NCBI GenBank assembly: GCA_030667105.1
Contig: DAOUWN010000119.1
Span: forward strand, 1-6,759
DNA: 6,759 nt
Source: Deltaproteobacteria bacterium
Lineage (GTDB): Bacteria > Desulfobacterota > Desulfobacteria > C00003060
Direction of reading: 5' to 3'
Position 1 is the first letter of the stretch. Each line of letters begins with the position of its first letter. A program made the position numbers and the translations under genes. Positions 1 to 6,120 of this stretch are shown here, one piece after another. The notes beneath the pieces were generated by a model. It had not been told where the DNA came from and searched no databases. It saw only the letters and a program-made list of their open reading frames with translations.

Positions 1-240
1 GAGCCGGTCGAGGAAGACATCTACGAGATGGATAGGGCAGCACGAGAGAGAGCGGGCATCGACTCGCTACCGGGCAGTCTCTTTGAAGCGATTCATGAGG
101 TGGAAAAAAGCGAGCTGGTACGCGAGACCCTGGGCGATCACATATTCAACAAGTTCATTGAGAACAAAAAGATCGAGTGGGATTGCTACCGCACCCACGT
201 GAGCCAGTATGAAATTGAAAAGTACTTGCCAATAATGTAG
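1..240 (+). CDS. glnA: Glutamine synthetase type I (alpha class), C-terminal fragment
   Basis: The window opens inside this gene; only the last 79 residues are present, ending at TAG (238-240). The enzyme condenses glutamate, ammonia and ATP to glutamine in the cytoplasm as a dodecamer. The fragment matches the GSI C-terminus: a DIY motif (fragment residues 6-8), the LPGSL segment (23-27), then KKIEWDCYRTHV (56-67) and an ending ELEKYL-like tail. This spacing and ending resemble Bacillus GlnA rather than enterobacterial GlnA. Tyr8 sits where the adenylylated Tyr lies in beta-class enzymes, but alpha-class enzymes are not known to use that control. Glu59 aligns, from memory, with Bacillus subtilis Glu424, a residue tied to glutamine feedback inhibition. 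The catalytic region lies upstream, so activity cannot be judged. Product made here would feed the two glutamine-using enzymes downstream. Confidence 0.93.
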   Translation, partial: EPVEEDIYEMDRAARERAGIDSLPGSLFEAIHEVEKSELVRETLGDHIFNKFIENKKIEWDCYRTHVSQYEIEKYLPIM

Positions 241-257
241 GGATATAAGGAAAACGA

Positions 258-316
258 ATTAGCCGCAGACTCACGCGGACTGGCGCAGACAGTCAGTTCC
301 GTTATCTGCGGCTAAT
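258..316. repeat. Nested palindromic element with 10-bp periodic motif
   Basis: The outer arms are a perfect 12-bp inverted repeat: ATTAGCCGCAGA at 258-269 and its complement at 305-316. Inside, 275-282 can pair with 294-302 (about 8 bp including one G-T pair, with one bulged T at 297), giving a nested hairpin with an 11-nt loop. The left half also carries three units of CGCRGAC at 264, 274 and 284, exactly 10 bp apart. A short TTTT run follows at 318-321, so the element might also terminate glnA transcription. Size, symmetry and intergenic position suggest a REP-like or miniature mobile palindrome that would occur many times in the genome. Only one copy is in this window, so that is inference. 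Confidence 0.6.
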
Positions 317-319
317 GTT

Positions 320-348
320 TTGAGTTGGTATTATGTTGGTTCAATAAT
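320..348 (+). promoter_or_regulatory. Candidate sigma-70 promoter for asnB
   Basis: TTGAGT (320-325; 4 of 6 consensus bases) is followed after 17 bp by AATAAT (343-348; 5 of 6). Transcription would begin near 355, leaving a leader of roughly 78 nt before the asnB start. It lies just downstream of the palindromic element, which could separate glnA transcription from asnB transcription. Supported by pattern and position only; nothing else in the gap to 432 looks like a better promoter or a known riboswitch. Confidence 0.35.
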
Positions 349-432
349 CTCAGAGATGGAAAATTCGCTCACCACGGCCAACCTTAGAAAAATTTTCGTT
401 GACTAAAACTTAATTCTGACAAGGATTTATAC

Positions 433-2031
433 ATGTGTGGTTTAGCAGGATGTTTTGGTGTAAGAGACGAGACTACTATTAACCGTATGCTGGACGCCCT
501 GCCCCATCGTGGCCCAGATGACAGGGGCCTCCACCAATACGGAGATATGGTTCTAGGGCATACACGGCTATCTATTGTGGATGTGGCCCGAGGTCATCAG
601 CCCATTTTGGCCAACGGTGGGAGTCTAGGAATTATCTGCAACGGCGAAATATACAATTTTCGCAAGCTCAGAACACGCCTTATTCCTACATACCGGTTTA
701 AGACCAAATCAGACACAGAGGTCATCCTTCATCTCTATCAGGAAAAAGGTCCTGAGTGCGTCAAGGAACTGGATGGCATGTTCGCCTTTGCCCTGTTTGA
801 CGGTGATGATTTCATGCTGGCAAGGGACGCCATCGGTATCAAACCGCTCTATTATGGCTATCACAATGACAGTCTTTATTTCAGTTCCGAACTGGGTGCC
901 ATGACCCTTGCCGGTGTCAATGAAGTCCACGAGTTCCCTGCTGGACACTACTACACCGCTGAGGAAGGCTTTGTGCAGTATTATCAGATCCCGGCGATTG
1001 AAGACCATCTTCTCACTGATATCGACCAGACCTGTCATCTGATTCGGGAAACATTCATCAAGGCGGTCAAGAAGAGATTATTGGCCGATCCGGAGATTCC
1101 GGTAGGTTCTTTCTGCAGCGGCGGACTGGACAGCAGCCTGGTTGCTGCTATAGCGGCTGAAGAAATTCCTCATCTCCACACCTTTGTGGTGGGCATGGAA
1201 GATGATGACGGAGATGTGAGCGATGACATAAAGGCGGCCCGCATTGCAGCCAAACATATAGGCTCCACACACCACGAACTGCTCTTTACAGAGGAGGAGT
1301 ATTACGAGGCGCTGCCCATCGTTATTAGGAAGTTAGAGAGCTATGATCCTTCCATGGTGCGCTGTGCCATCCCGTGCTACTTCACCTGCAAACTGGCTGC
1401 CGATTATGTGACGGTCGTGCTCACTGGCGAAGGAGCAGACGAGCTCTTCACCGGCTACCACTACATGAAGCATTTTCCGTTTGGTAAACTTAACCTGGAA
1501 GCCAAACGGTGCATTGGCAATCTGCACAATATTAACCTGCAAAGGGCTGACCGAATGGGTATGTTCTTTAGTCTCGAACTCAGAGTCCCGTTTTTGGATG
1601 TTGATATGGTGGATCTCTCTATGAAGATCCCACCAGAACTGAAAATCCGTGAACATGAAGGGGCCAAGATCGAGAAATGGATTCTACGAAAAGCCTTTGA
1701 GGATACTGATTATCTTCCCGATGAGATCCTCTGGCGTTATAAGGTTCAGTATACACAGGGGGCAGGATGCGAGAGCCTCGGGGAAAAACTGGCTGAGAAG
1801 GAGATGAGCCATGAGGAGTTTGAGCGAATCAAGGCCGAGAATCCCAAGGCCACCATTAACAGCAGAGAGGCTGCCTATTACTTCAAGATTTTTCGCCAGT
1901 TTCACCCTCAGGACTCGATCCTGGGCTCAATAGGGATTTGGACAGGTTTTGATTTTGCCGAAGAGAGAGAGCGTGTCAAAGGAACAGTGGATGGTGACAT
2001 GAAGCATGAGCATAAGCAAAAAGAGAAGTGA
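433..2031 (+). CDS. asnB: Asparagine synthetase, glutamine-hydrolysing (AsnB)
   Basis: This 532-residue enzyme makes asparagine from aspartate, ATP and glutamine in the cytoplasm. The N-terminal class II glutaminase domain (about 1-190) starts MCGLAG, so Cys2 becomes the nucleophile after Met removal. Its glutamine-binding residues are visible at Arg45 (HTRLSIVD), Asn70 to Glu72 (CNGEIYNF) and Asp94 (SDTEV). The synthetase domain has the ATP pyrophosphatase loop SGGLDSS (229-235), LTGEGADELF from residue 330, and LELRVPFLD. Motif spacing and the C-terminal half follow Escherichia coli AsnB (554 aa) rather than the longer Bacillus AsnO type. The start is fixed by Cys2 and by AAGGA at 421-425, 7 bases upstream. 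It stands alone after a 192-bp gap with its own candidate promoter, which suits a housekeeping role. A tailoring amidotransferase is possible but nothing points to one. Confidence 0.95.
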   Translation: MCGLAGCFGVRDETTINRMLDALPHRGPDDRGLHQYGDMVLGHTRLSIVDVARGHQPILANGGSLGIICNGEIYNFRKLRTRLIPTYRFKTKSDTEVILHLYQEKGPECVKELDGMFAFALFDGDDFMLARDAIGIKPLYYGYHNDSLYFSSELGAMTLAGVNEVHEFPAGHYYTAEEGFVQYYQIPAIEDHLLTDIDQTCHLIRETFIKAVKKRLLADPEIPVGSFCSGGLDSSLVAAIAAEEIPHLHTFVVGMEDDDGDVSDDIKAARIAAKHIGSTHHELLFTEEEYYEALPIVIRKLESYDPSMVRCAIPCYFTCKLAADYVTVVLTGEGADELFTGYHYMKHFPFGKLNLEAKRCIGNLHNINLQRADRMGMFFSLELRVPFLDVDMVDLSMKIPPELKIREHEGAKIEKWILRKAFEDTDYLPDEILWRYKVQYTQGAGCESLGEKLAEKEMSHEEFERIKAENPKATINSREAAYYFKIFRQFHPQDSILGSIGIWTGFDFAEERERVKGTVDGDMKHEHKQKEK

Positions 2032-2140
2032 GATAAACAGAGCGTGGCGGCCTGATGCCCGCGTCTCCTAAATCCAGGCAGTTCGAGCACCTGTTACTGC
2101 ATACACTTGCGTTGCACTTTTGAAGACTGCTTCAAGAATC

Positions 2141-2146
2141 GGAAAG
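2141..2146 (+). promoter_or_regulatory. Likely ribosome binding site of glyA
   Basis: GGAAAG lies 11 bases before ATG 2158. Spacing is slightly long, but it is the only purine-rich Shine-Dalgarno-like stretch near the family-consistent start. It argues against the in-frame TTG at 2107, which would add 17 residues with no resemblance to SHMT N-termini. Confidence 0.4.
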
Positions 2147-2157
2147 CATGTTATTAT

Positions 2158-3420
2158 ATGTTCAAAACCTTTCAAGATATCGTAAGGAAAGCCGATCCTG
2201 AAATTGCTGATGCCATCCGATTGGAGCTGGAACGGCAAACCCAAAGACTTGAGCTGATCGCTTCGGAGAATATCACCAGCCCTGCCGTGATGGCCACGCA
2301 GGCGAGTGTTCTTGCGAACAAGTACGCAGAAGGCTATCCGGGCCGCCGGTTTTACGGTGGATGCCGATATGTGGACACTGCAGAGAGACTCGCCATTGAA
2401 CGCGCAAAAGAGCTCTTTTGTGCCCCTTATGCCAATGTGCAGCCCCATTCAGGCACCCAAGCAAATATGGCTGTCTATTTTGCCCTGCTCAATCCTGGAG
2501 ACACGGTTTTGGGCATGGATCTGTCTCACGGTGGGCACCTTTCCCATGGAAGTCCTGTGAGTTTTTCCGGCCGTTTTTTCAATTTTGTCTCCTACGGAGT
2601 GGACCAACAGACAGAAACGATCGACTATGAAGAGGTTGAAGCTATTGCCAAAAAGCATCGGCCCAAGATGATTGTGGCCGGAGCCAGCGCGTATCCAAGA
2701 ATCATTGACTTTGAGGCCTTTGCCCGCATCGCCCGTTCAATTGATGCCTATCTCATGGCTGACATGGCTCATATCGCGGGATTGGTGGCCGCGGGGGAAC
2801 ATCCATCACCTATTCCCCATGCACATGTGGTTACCTCCACAACTCACAAAACGCTCAGGGGGCCCCGCGGTGGATTTATCCTGGCACAGGTGGAACATGG
2901 CAAGAAACTTGACAGTCAGATATTTCCTGGAATTCAAGGCGGCCCGCTGATGCACGTCATAGCCGCAAAGGCCGTGGCCTTCAAACTGGCCATGTCAGAA
3001 AGCTTCAAGGCATACCAGTGCCAGACTGTGGCCAATGCCGCGGCACTGGCACGACATTTAGTGGACGCTGGCCTCAAATTGGTGTCTGGTGGAACGGACA
3101 ACCATCTCATGCTGGTGGATCTGAGTAATCTGGGGATAAGTGGAAGAGATGCTGAAAGGGCGTTGGAGGAAGCGGGTATCACGGTCAACAAGAACACCGT
3201 ACCCTTTGAGAAACGCGGTGCTTTTGTGACAAGCGGCATTCGCATCGGGACCCCGGCAGTGACGACACGCGGCATGAAAGAACAAGAAATGGCCACCATT
3301 GGAGCCATGATCATTGAGGTCATGGATCAGCCAAACGATCAAGCCGTTCTTCGCCGGATGAACGAATCTGTCAGGGATTTGTGCGAAAGATTTCCGCTTT
3401 ACCCAGGGGGCGGAATGTGA
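2158..3420 (+). CDS. glyA: Serine hydroxymethyltransferase (GlyA)
   Basis: PLP enzyme that interconverts serine plus tetrahydrofolate with glycine plus 5,10-methylene-tetrahydrofolate in the cytoplasm. The 420-residue product from ATG 2158 matches the usual bacterial length of about 412-420. Visible signatures run in order: [50 protein letters not shown], the ADMAHIAGL motif with Asp202 and His205, and the PLP lysine Lys231 in [13 protein letters not shown]. Near the C-terminus are SGGTDNHL and [12 protein letters not shown]. No catalytic residue appears lost. It follows asnB by 126 bp and precedes purF by 47 bp. Glycine is consumed by the purine-pathway step right after PurF, and methylene-tetrahydrofolate feeds the formyl-folate used later in that pathway, so co-location with purF makes metabolic sense. 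No convincing promoter or terminator was found in 2032-2157. Confidence 0.96.
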   Translation: MFKTFQDIVRKADPEIADAIRLELERQTQRLELIASENITSPAVMATQASVLANKYAEGYPGRRFYGGCRYVDTAERLAIERAKELFCAPYANVQPHSGTQANMAVYFALLNPGDTVLGMDLSHGGHLSHGSPVSFSGRFFNFVSYGVDQQTETIDYEEVEAIAKKHRPKMIVAGASAYPRIIDFEAFARIARSIDAYLMADMAHIAGLVAAGEHPSPIPHAHVVTSTTHKTLRGPRGGFILAQVEHGKKLDSQIFPGIQGGPLMHVIAAKAVAFKLAMSESFKAYQCQTVANAAALARHLVDAGLKLVSGGTDNHLMLVDLSNLGISGRDAERALEEAGITVNKNTVPFEKRGAFVTSGIRIGTPAVTTRGMKEQEMATIGAMIIEVMDQPNDQAVLRRMNESVRDLCERFPLYPGGGM

Positions 3421-3459
3421 CAGGCACTGCAAATCAATTGCACAGGTCGAAAATGTTCT

Positions 3460-3520
3460 AATGACCAATGACTAATGTAAGACTCGATATTCAATCATCA
3501 ATGACCAGCGACCAGCGACC
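3460..3520. repeat. AATGACC-type heptamer repeats over the purF start
   Basis: Two blocks of 7-bp repeats flank a less regular spacer. The first block (3460-3480) reads AATGACC, AATGACT, AATGTAA. The second (3500-3520) reads AATGACC, AGCGACC, AGCGACC. The blocks are not in the same 7-bp phase. The spacer (3481-3499) has related strings such as TCAATCATCAA. The first block includes the upstream purF ATG (3468) and the second contains the alternative in-frame ATG (3501). Because 7 is not a multiple of 3, gain or loss of one unit downstream of a start would break the frame, while a change upstream would only alter spacing. Similar degenerate heptamers between genes may recur elsewhere in the genome; that cannot be seen here. 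Confidence 0.55.
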
Positions 3521-4898
3521 AAGGGAATCGTGCGGTGTCTTTGGCGTGTTCGGACACGATGATGCGGCAAAGTTGACCTATTTTGGGCTCTACGCCCTCC
3601 AGCACCGTGGACAGGAAAGCGCCGGCATTGTGACCTCAACCGGGAAATCGATCCACGAACACAAGGGAATGGGACTCGTACATGAAGTCTTCAACGAACC
3701 GGCCTTGAACGGGCTCCACGGCCACATAGGCATTGGGCATGTTAGATACTCAACGACCGGTTCTTCTATTTTGAAGAACGCCCAACCCTTCGTGGTTTCC
3801 CATGCCGGCAAAACGATTGCCATTGCCCACAACGGAAACCTCACCAATGCCAAGAAGCTGAGAAAAGACCTTGAAAAGAGAGGTTCCATCTTTCAGGCCA
3901 CTATGGACAGCGAAATCATCATTCACCTGCTGGCGCGGCATATGCAAGGAGGCATGAAAGAAGCCATCGTAAAGGCTGTGTCTGAGATTAGAGGGGCGTA
4001 TTGTTGTGTCCTGATGACCGAAGACAGCCTCATTGCTTTCAGGGACCCCAACGGGTTCCGGCCGCTATGTCTCGGAATGCTTGACGGGGGCTACATTGTC
4101 ACGTCTGAGACGTGCGCCCTGGATCTGGTAGATGCTCAGTATATCAGGGATATTGATCCGGGCGAGATACTCGTTATAGGAAAAGATGGCCTTGAATCGA
4201 TCAAGCCTTTTGCTCAAACCAAACCCACTTTTTGCATCTTTGAGTACATCTATTTTGCCAGACCGGACAGCAATATTTTCGGGCAGAACGTCTACGCAGT
4301 GAGAAAGCGCCTTGGCAGAAACCTGGCCCGGGAGTATCCTCTTGAGGCCGACTTTGCCATGCCCTTTCCCGACTCCGGGAACTATGCGGCCATCGGCTTC
4401 TGTCATGAGTCCGGGATCCCGATGGAGATGGGGGTCATTCGGAACCACTACGTGGGAAGGACTTTTATTGAGCCTGCCCAATCCATGCGGGACTTTGGGG
4501 TCAAAGTCAAACTCAACCCGGTACGAGATATCCTGAACCAGAAGCGTGTCGTCATTGTCGAAGACTCTATCATTCGGGGCACCACGAGCAAGATGCGCAT
4601 CAAGACCTTGCGGGCAGCAGGGGCCAAGGAAGTGCACATGGTGGTGAGTTGTCCGCCTCACCGTTACCCCTGTTACTACGGAATCGACTTTCCAACCAAG
4701 GCGGAACTCATCGCCTGTCAGCACTCTGTGGACGAGGTGAAAACCTTTATCGGGCTGGATAGCCTGTGCTATCTGAGCCTGCCGGGCATGCTTGAGGCCA
4801 CGGGATTCGAAAAGAACAACTTTTGTTTGGCCTGCTTTGATGGTAAATATCCCATCGAGCCGGAAGAGGACGTTTCAAAATTGTGCCTCGAATACTGA
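3468..4898 (+). CDS. purF: Amidophosphoribosyltransferase (PurF), Fe-S, Bacillus type
   Basis: Catalyses the committed purine step: PRPP plus glutamine to 5-phosphoribosylamine, in the cytoplasm. From ATG 3468 it has 476 residues. The class II glutaminase domain begins at nucleophile Cys22 (ESCGVFG), so a propeptide must be removed to expose it. LQHRGQESAGI, Arg93 (GHVRYSTTG) and Asn122-Gly123 (AHNGNL) follow. The phosphoribosyltransferase domain has PDSGNYAAIGF and the PRPP loop VVIVEDSIIRGTTSK; its first acidic residue is Glu365 where most PurF have Asp, a conservative change. Cys256, Cys402, Cys453 and Cys456 (CLAC) match the four [4Fe-4S] ligands of Bacillus PurF. Start choice is uncertain: ATG 3468 gives a 21-residue propeptide, ATG 3501 gives 10, closer to the Bacillus 11. 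Neither has a clear Shine-Dalgarno; the longer form is given here. Confidence 0.95.
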   Translation: MTNVRLDIQSSMTSDQRPRESCGVFGVFGHDDAAKLTYFGLYALQHRGQESAGIVTSTGKSIHEHKGMGLVHEVFNEPALNGLHGHIGIGHVRYSTTGSSILKNAQPFVVSHAGKTIAIAHNGNLTNAKKLRKDLEKRGSIFQATMDSEIIIHLLARHMQGGMKEAIVKAVSEIRGAYCCVLMTEDSLIAFRDPNGFRPLCLGMLDGGYIVTSETCALDLVDAQYIRDIDPGEILVIGKDGLESIKPFAQTKPTFCIFEYIYFARPDSNIFGQNVYAVRKRLGRNLAREYPLEADFAMPFPDSGNYAAIGFCHESGIPMEMGVIRNHYVGRTFIEPAQSMRDFGVKVKLNPVRDILNQKRVVIVEDSIIRGTTSKMRIKTLRAAGAKEVHMVVSCPPHRYPCYYGIDFPTKAELIACQHSVDEVKTFIGLDSLCYLSLPGMLEATGFEKNNFCLACFDGKYPIEPEEDVSKLCLEY

Positions 4899-4911
4899 CA
4901 GTATAGCCGAC

Positions 4912-4930
4912 AAAATTGCTCTGCAATTTT
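4912..4930. other. Perfect 8-bp AT-rich hairpin between purF and the dehydrogenase
   Basis: AAAATTGC (4912-4919) and GCAATTTT (4923-4930) are exact complements around a TCT loop. It lies 13 bp after the purF stop and 8 bases before the GAGAGG ribosome binding site (4938-4943) of the next gene. The A-run on the left and T-run on the right give it the look of a weak, possibly two-way terminator. However, only two G-C pairs hold the stem and no separate T-tract follows. It could instead be an RNA-stability or attenuation element between the purF part and the dehydrogenase/aminotransferase part. Confidence 0.4.
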
Positions 4931-4948
4931 ATCTAAAGAGAGGTAAGC

Positions 4949-6106
4949 ATGCAATCTACTTTCAATTTTCAGGGTGCCAAGAAAATTGTTTTTGGACAGG
5001 GGGCCTTAGAAAAACTGGTAGATGAGGTGAAGGCCCTTGCCGGGAAGAAGGTTCTCCTTGTGCTGGACCAAGGCCTTGAGCGGGCAGGCGTGGCCCAGCA
5101 GGTTGTGGACAGTCTGGAAGGGGGCCGTATTTCCTATATCCGATACGACAAGATTACGCCGGAACCCGAGCCGGTTCTGGCCGATGAAGCGGCAGAACTA
5201 GCCAGAGAAGAAGCTTGTGATCTTGTGATCGGTGTGGGTGGGGGCAGTAGCCTGGATGTTGCCAAGGCGGCAGCAATGCTGGCCAAAAACGTTGGAAAGG
5301 CTGAAGACTATATCGGCCTTGAGACCGTACCACAGCCCGGCCTGCCTACCATCATGATTCCTACCACTGCAGGCACCGGGAGTGAGGTGACCTTTACGGC
5401 CGTTTTTACCATGCGCGACAAAAAGAAGAAGGGGGGCATTAACAGTCGTTTCATGTATCCCGACCTGGCGCTCCTGGACCCGGAGCTGACCGTGACTTTG
5501 CCACCCCATCCCACTGCCACCACGGGAACAGATGCCCTCACGCACGCCATTGAGGCCTTTACCTCGCTGCAGTCCAACCCGATGAGTGATATGGTGGCCC
5601 GTGAAGCCATAGGTCTTATCGGGGCAAGCCTGAGGCAAGCCGTGAAGAGTGGAGACGATCTCAAGGCCCGGAATGATATGTTGCTGGGAAGTCTCTTGGG
5701 AGGCCTCGCGCTGGCAAGCGCAGGCGTGGGGGGCTGCCATGCCCTGGCATATCCCCTTGGCGCCTTTTTTGATATTCCCCACGGCTTGGCCAATGCTGTT
5801 CTTTTGCCGTATATTATGGAATATAATCTGGAGAGCGCTGAGGCAAAATACGCGCAAGTTGCATCGCTGATGGAAGCCGGAGAGACCGGACAGTCCCAGA
5901 GGTCCTATGCAGAGCAAAGCATTGCGGTTGTGAGACAGCTTACTCTGGCTATCGGCATCCCCCAGGGGCTAAGAGACCTCGACATCCCGGAGTCGGCCAT
6001 AGAGGACATGGCTGAGATGGCCATGACGGTCGCCCGGCCCATTGCGAACAATCCGAGAGAAATGACAAAAGAGGCAGCTATCAGGATATACCAAGAGGCT
6101 TATTAG
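4949..6106 (+). CDS. Iron-containing alcohol dehydrogenase (possible partner of the next gene)
   Basis: This 385-residue protein belongs to the group III Fe-dependent alcohol dehydrogenases, which interconvert an alcohol and an aldehyde or ketone using NAD(P) in the cytoplasm. The N-terminal dinucleotide-binding half contains KIVFGQGALEKL near the start, GVGGGSSLDVAK with GGGSSLD at 97-103, and IPTTAGTGSEVT. The helical metal half has all four expected ligands: Asp195 and His199 (TGTDALTHAIEAF), His264 (GCHALAYPLGAFF) and His278 (DIPHGLANA). The length is normal for FucO/DhaT-like enzymes. GAGAGG at 4938-4943, 5 bases before the ATG, supports the start. The substrate cannot be read from sequence. 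The aminotransferase 14 bp downstream suggests that it may oxidise a sugar hydroxyl to a carbonyl for amination, as KdnB does for Kdo, but its motifs are of the classical type and not distinctly KdnB-like. A fermentative alcohol or lactaldehyde role is the alternative. Confidence 0.93.
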   Translation: MQSTFNFQGAKKIVFGQGALEKLVDEVKALAGKKVLLVLDQGLERAGVAQQVVDSLEGGRISYIRYDKITPEPEPVLADEAAELAREEACDLVIGVGGGSSLDVAKAAAMLAKNVGKAEDYIGLETVPQPGLPTIMIPTTAGTGSEVTFTAVFTMRDKKKKGGINSRFMYPDLALLDPELTVTLPPHPTATTGTDALTHAIEAFTSLQSNPMSDMVAREAIGLIGASLRQAVKSGDDLKARNDMLLGSLLGGLALASAGVGGCHALAYPLGAFFDIPHGLANAVLLPYIMEYNLESAEAKYAQVASLMEAGETGQSQRSYAEQSIAVVRQLTLAIGIPQGLRDLDIPESAIEDMAEMAMTVARPIANNPREMTKEAAIRIYQEAY

Positions 6107-6120
6107 TTAGGAGAAAACCT

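Noticed and set aside
399..431. TTGACT near asnB as a -35 box with TTTATA as a -10
   Set aside because: The spacer would be 21 bp and transcription would start beyond the asnB start codon; the 320-348 pair fits better.
2045..2062. GC-rich near-palindrome after asnB as a terminator
   Set aside because: Pairing is limited to about 5 bp with a bulge and there is no following T-run.
2107..2157. Upstream TTG start extending glyA by 17 residues
   Set aside because: The extra residues do not resemble SHMT N-termini, and ATG 2158 gives the normal length with a purine-rich GGAAAG upstream.
3428..3442. TGCAA/TTGCA inverted repeat after glyA as a terminator
   Set aside because: The stem is only 5 bp with no T-tract; this can occur by chance.
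4065..4724. Open 219-codon frame on the minus strand inside purF
   Set aside because: It is a shadow of a well-supported gene; the translation shows no family motif.
5198..5917. Open 239-codon frame on the minus strand inside the dehydrogenase gene
   Set aside because: It is antisense to a gene with every family motif intact, its translation is rich in Cys, His and Gly without any recognisable domain, and no ribosome binding site or promoter was seen.
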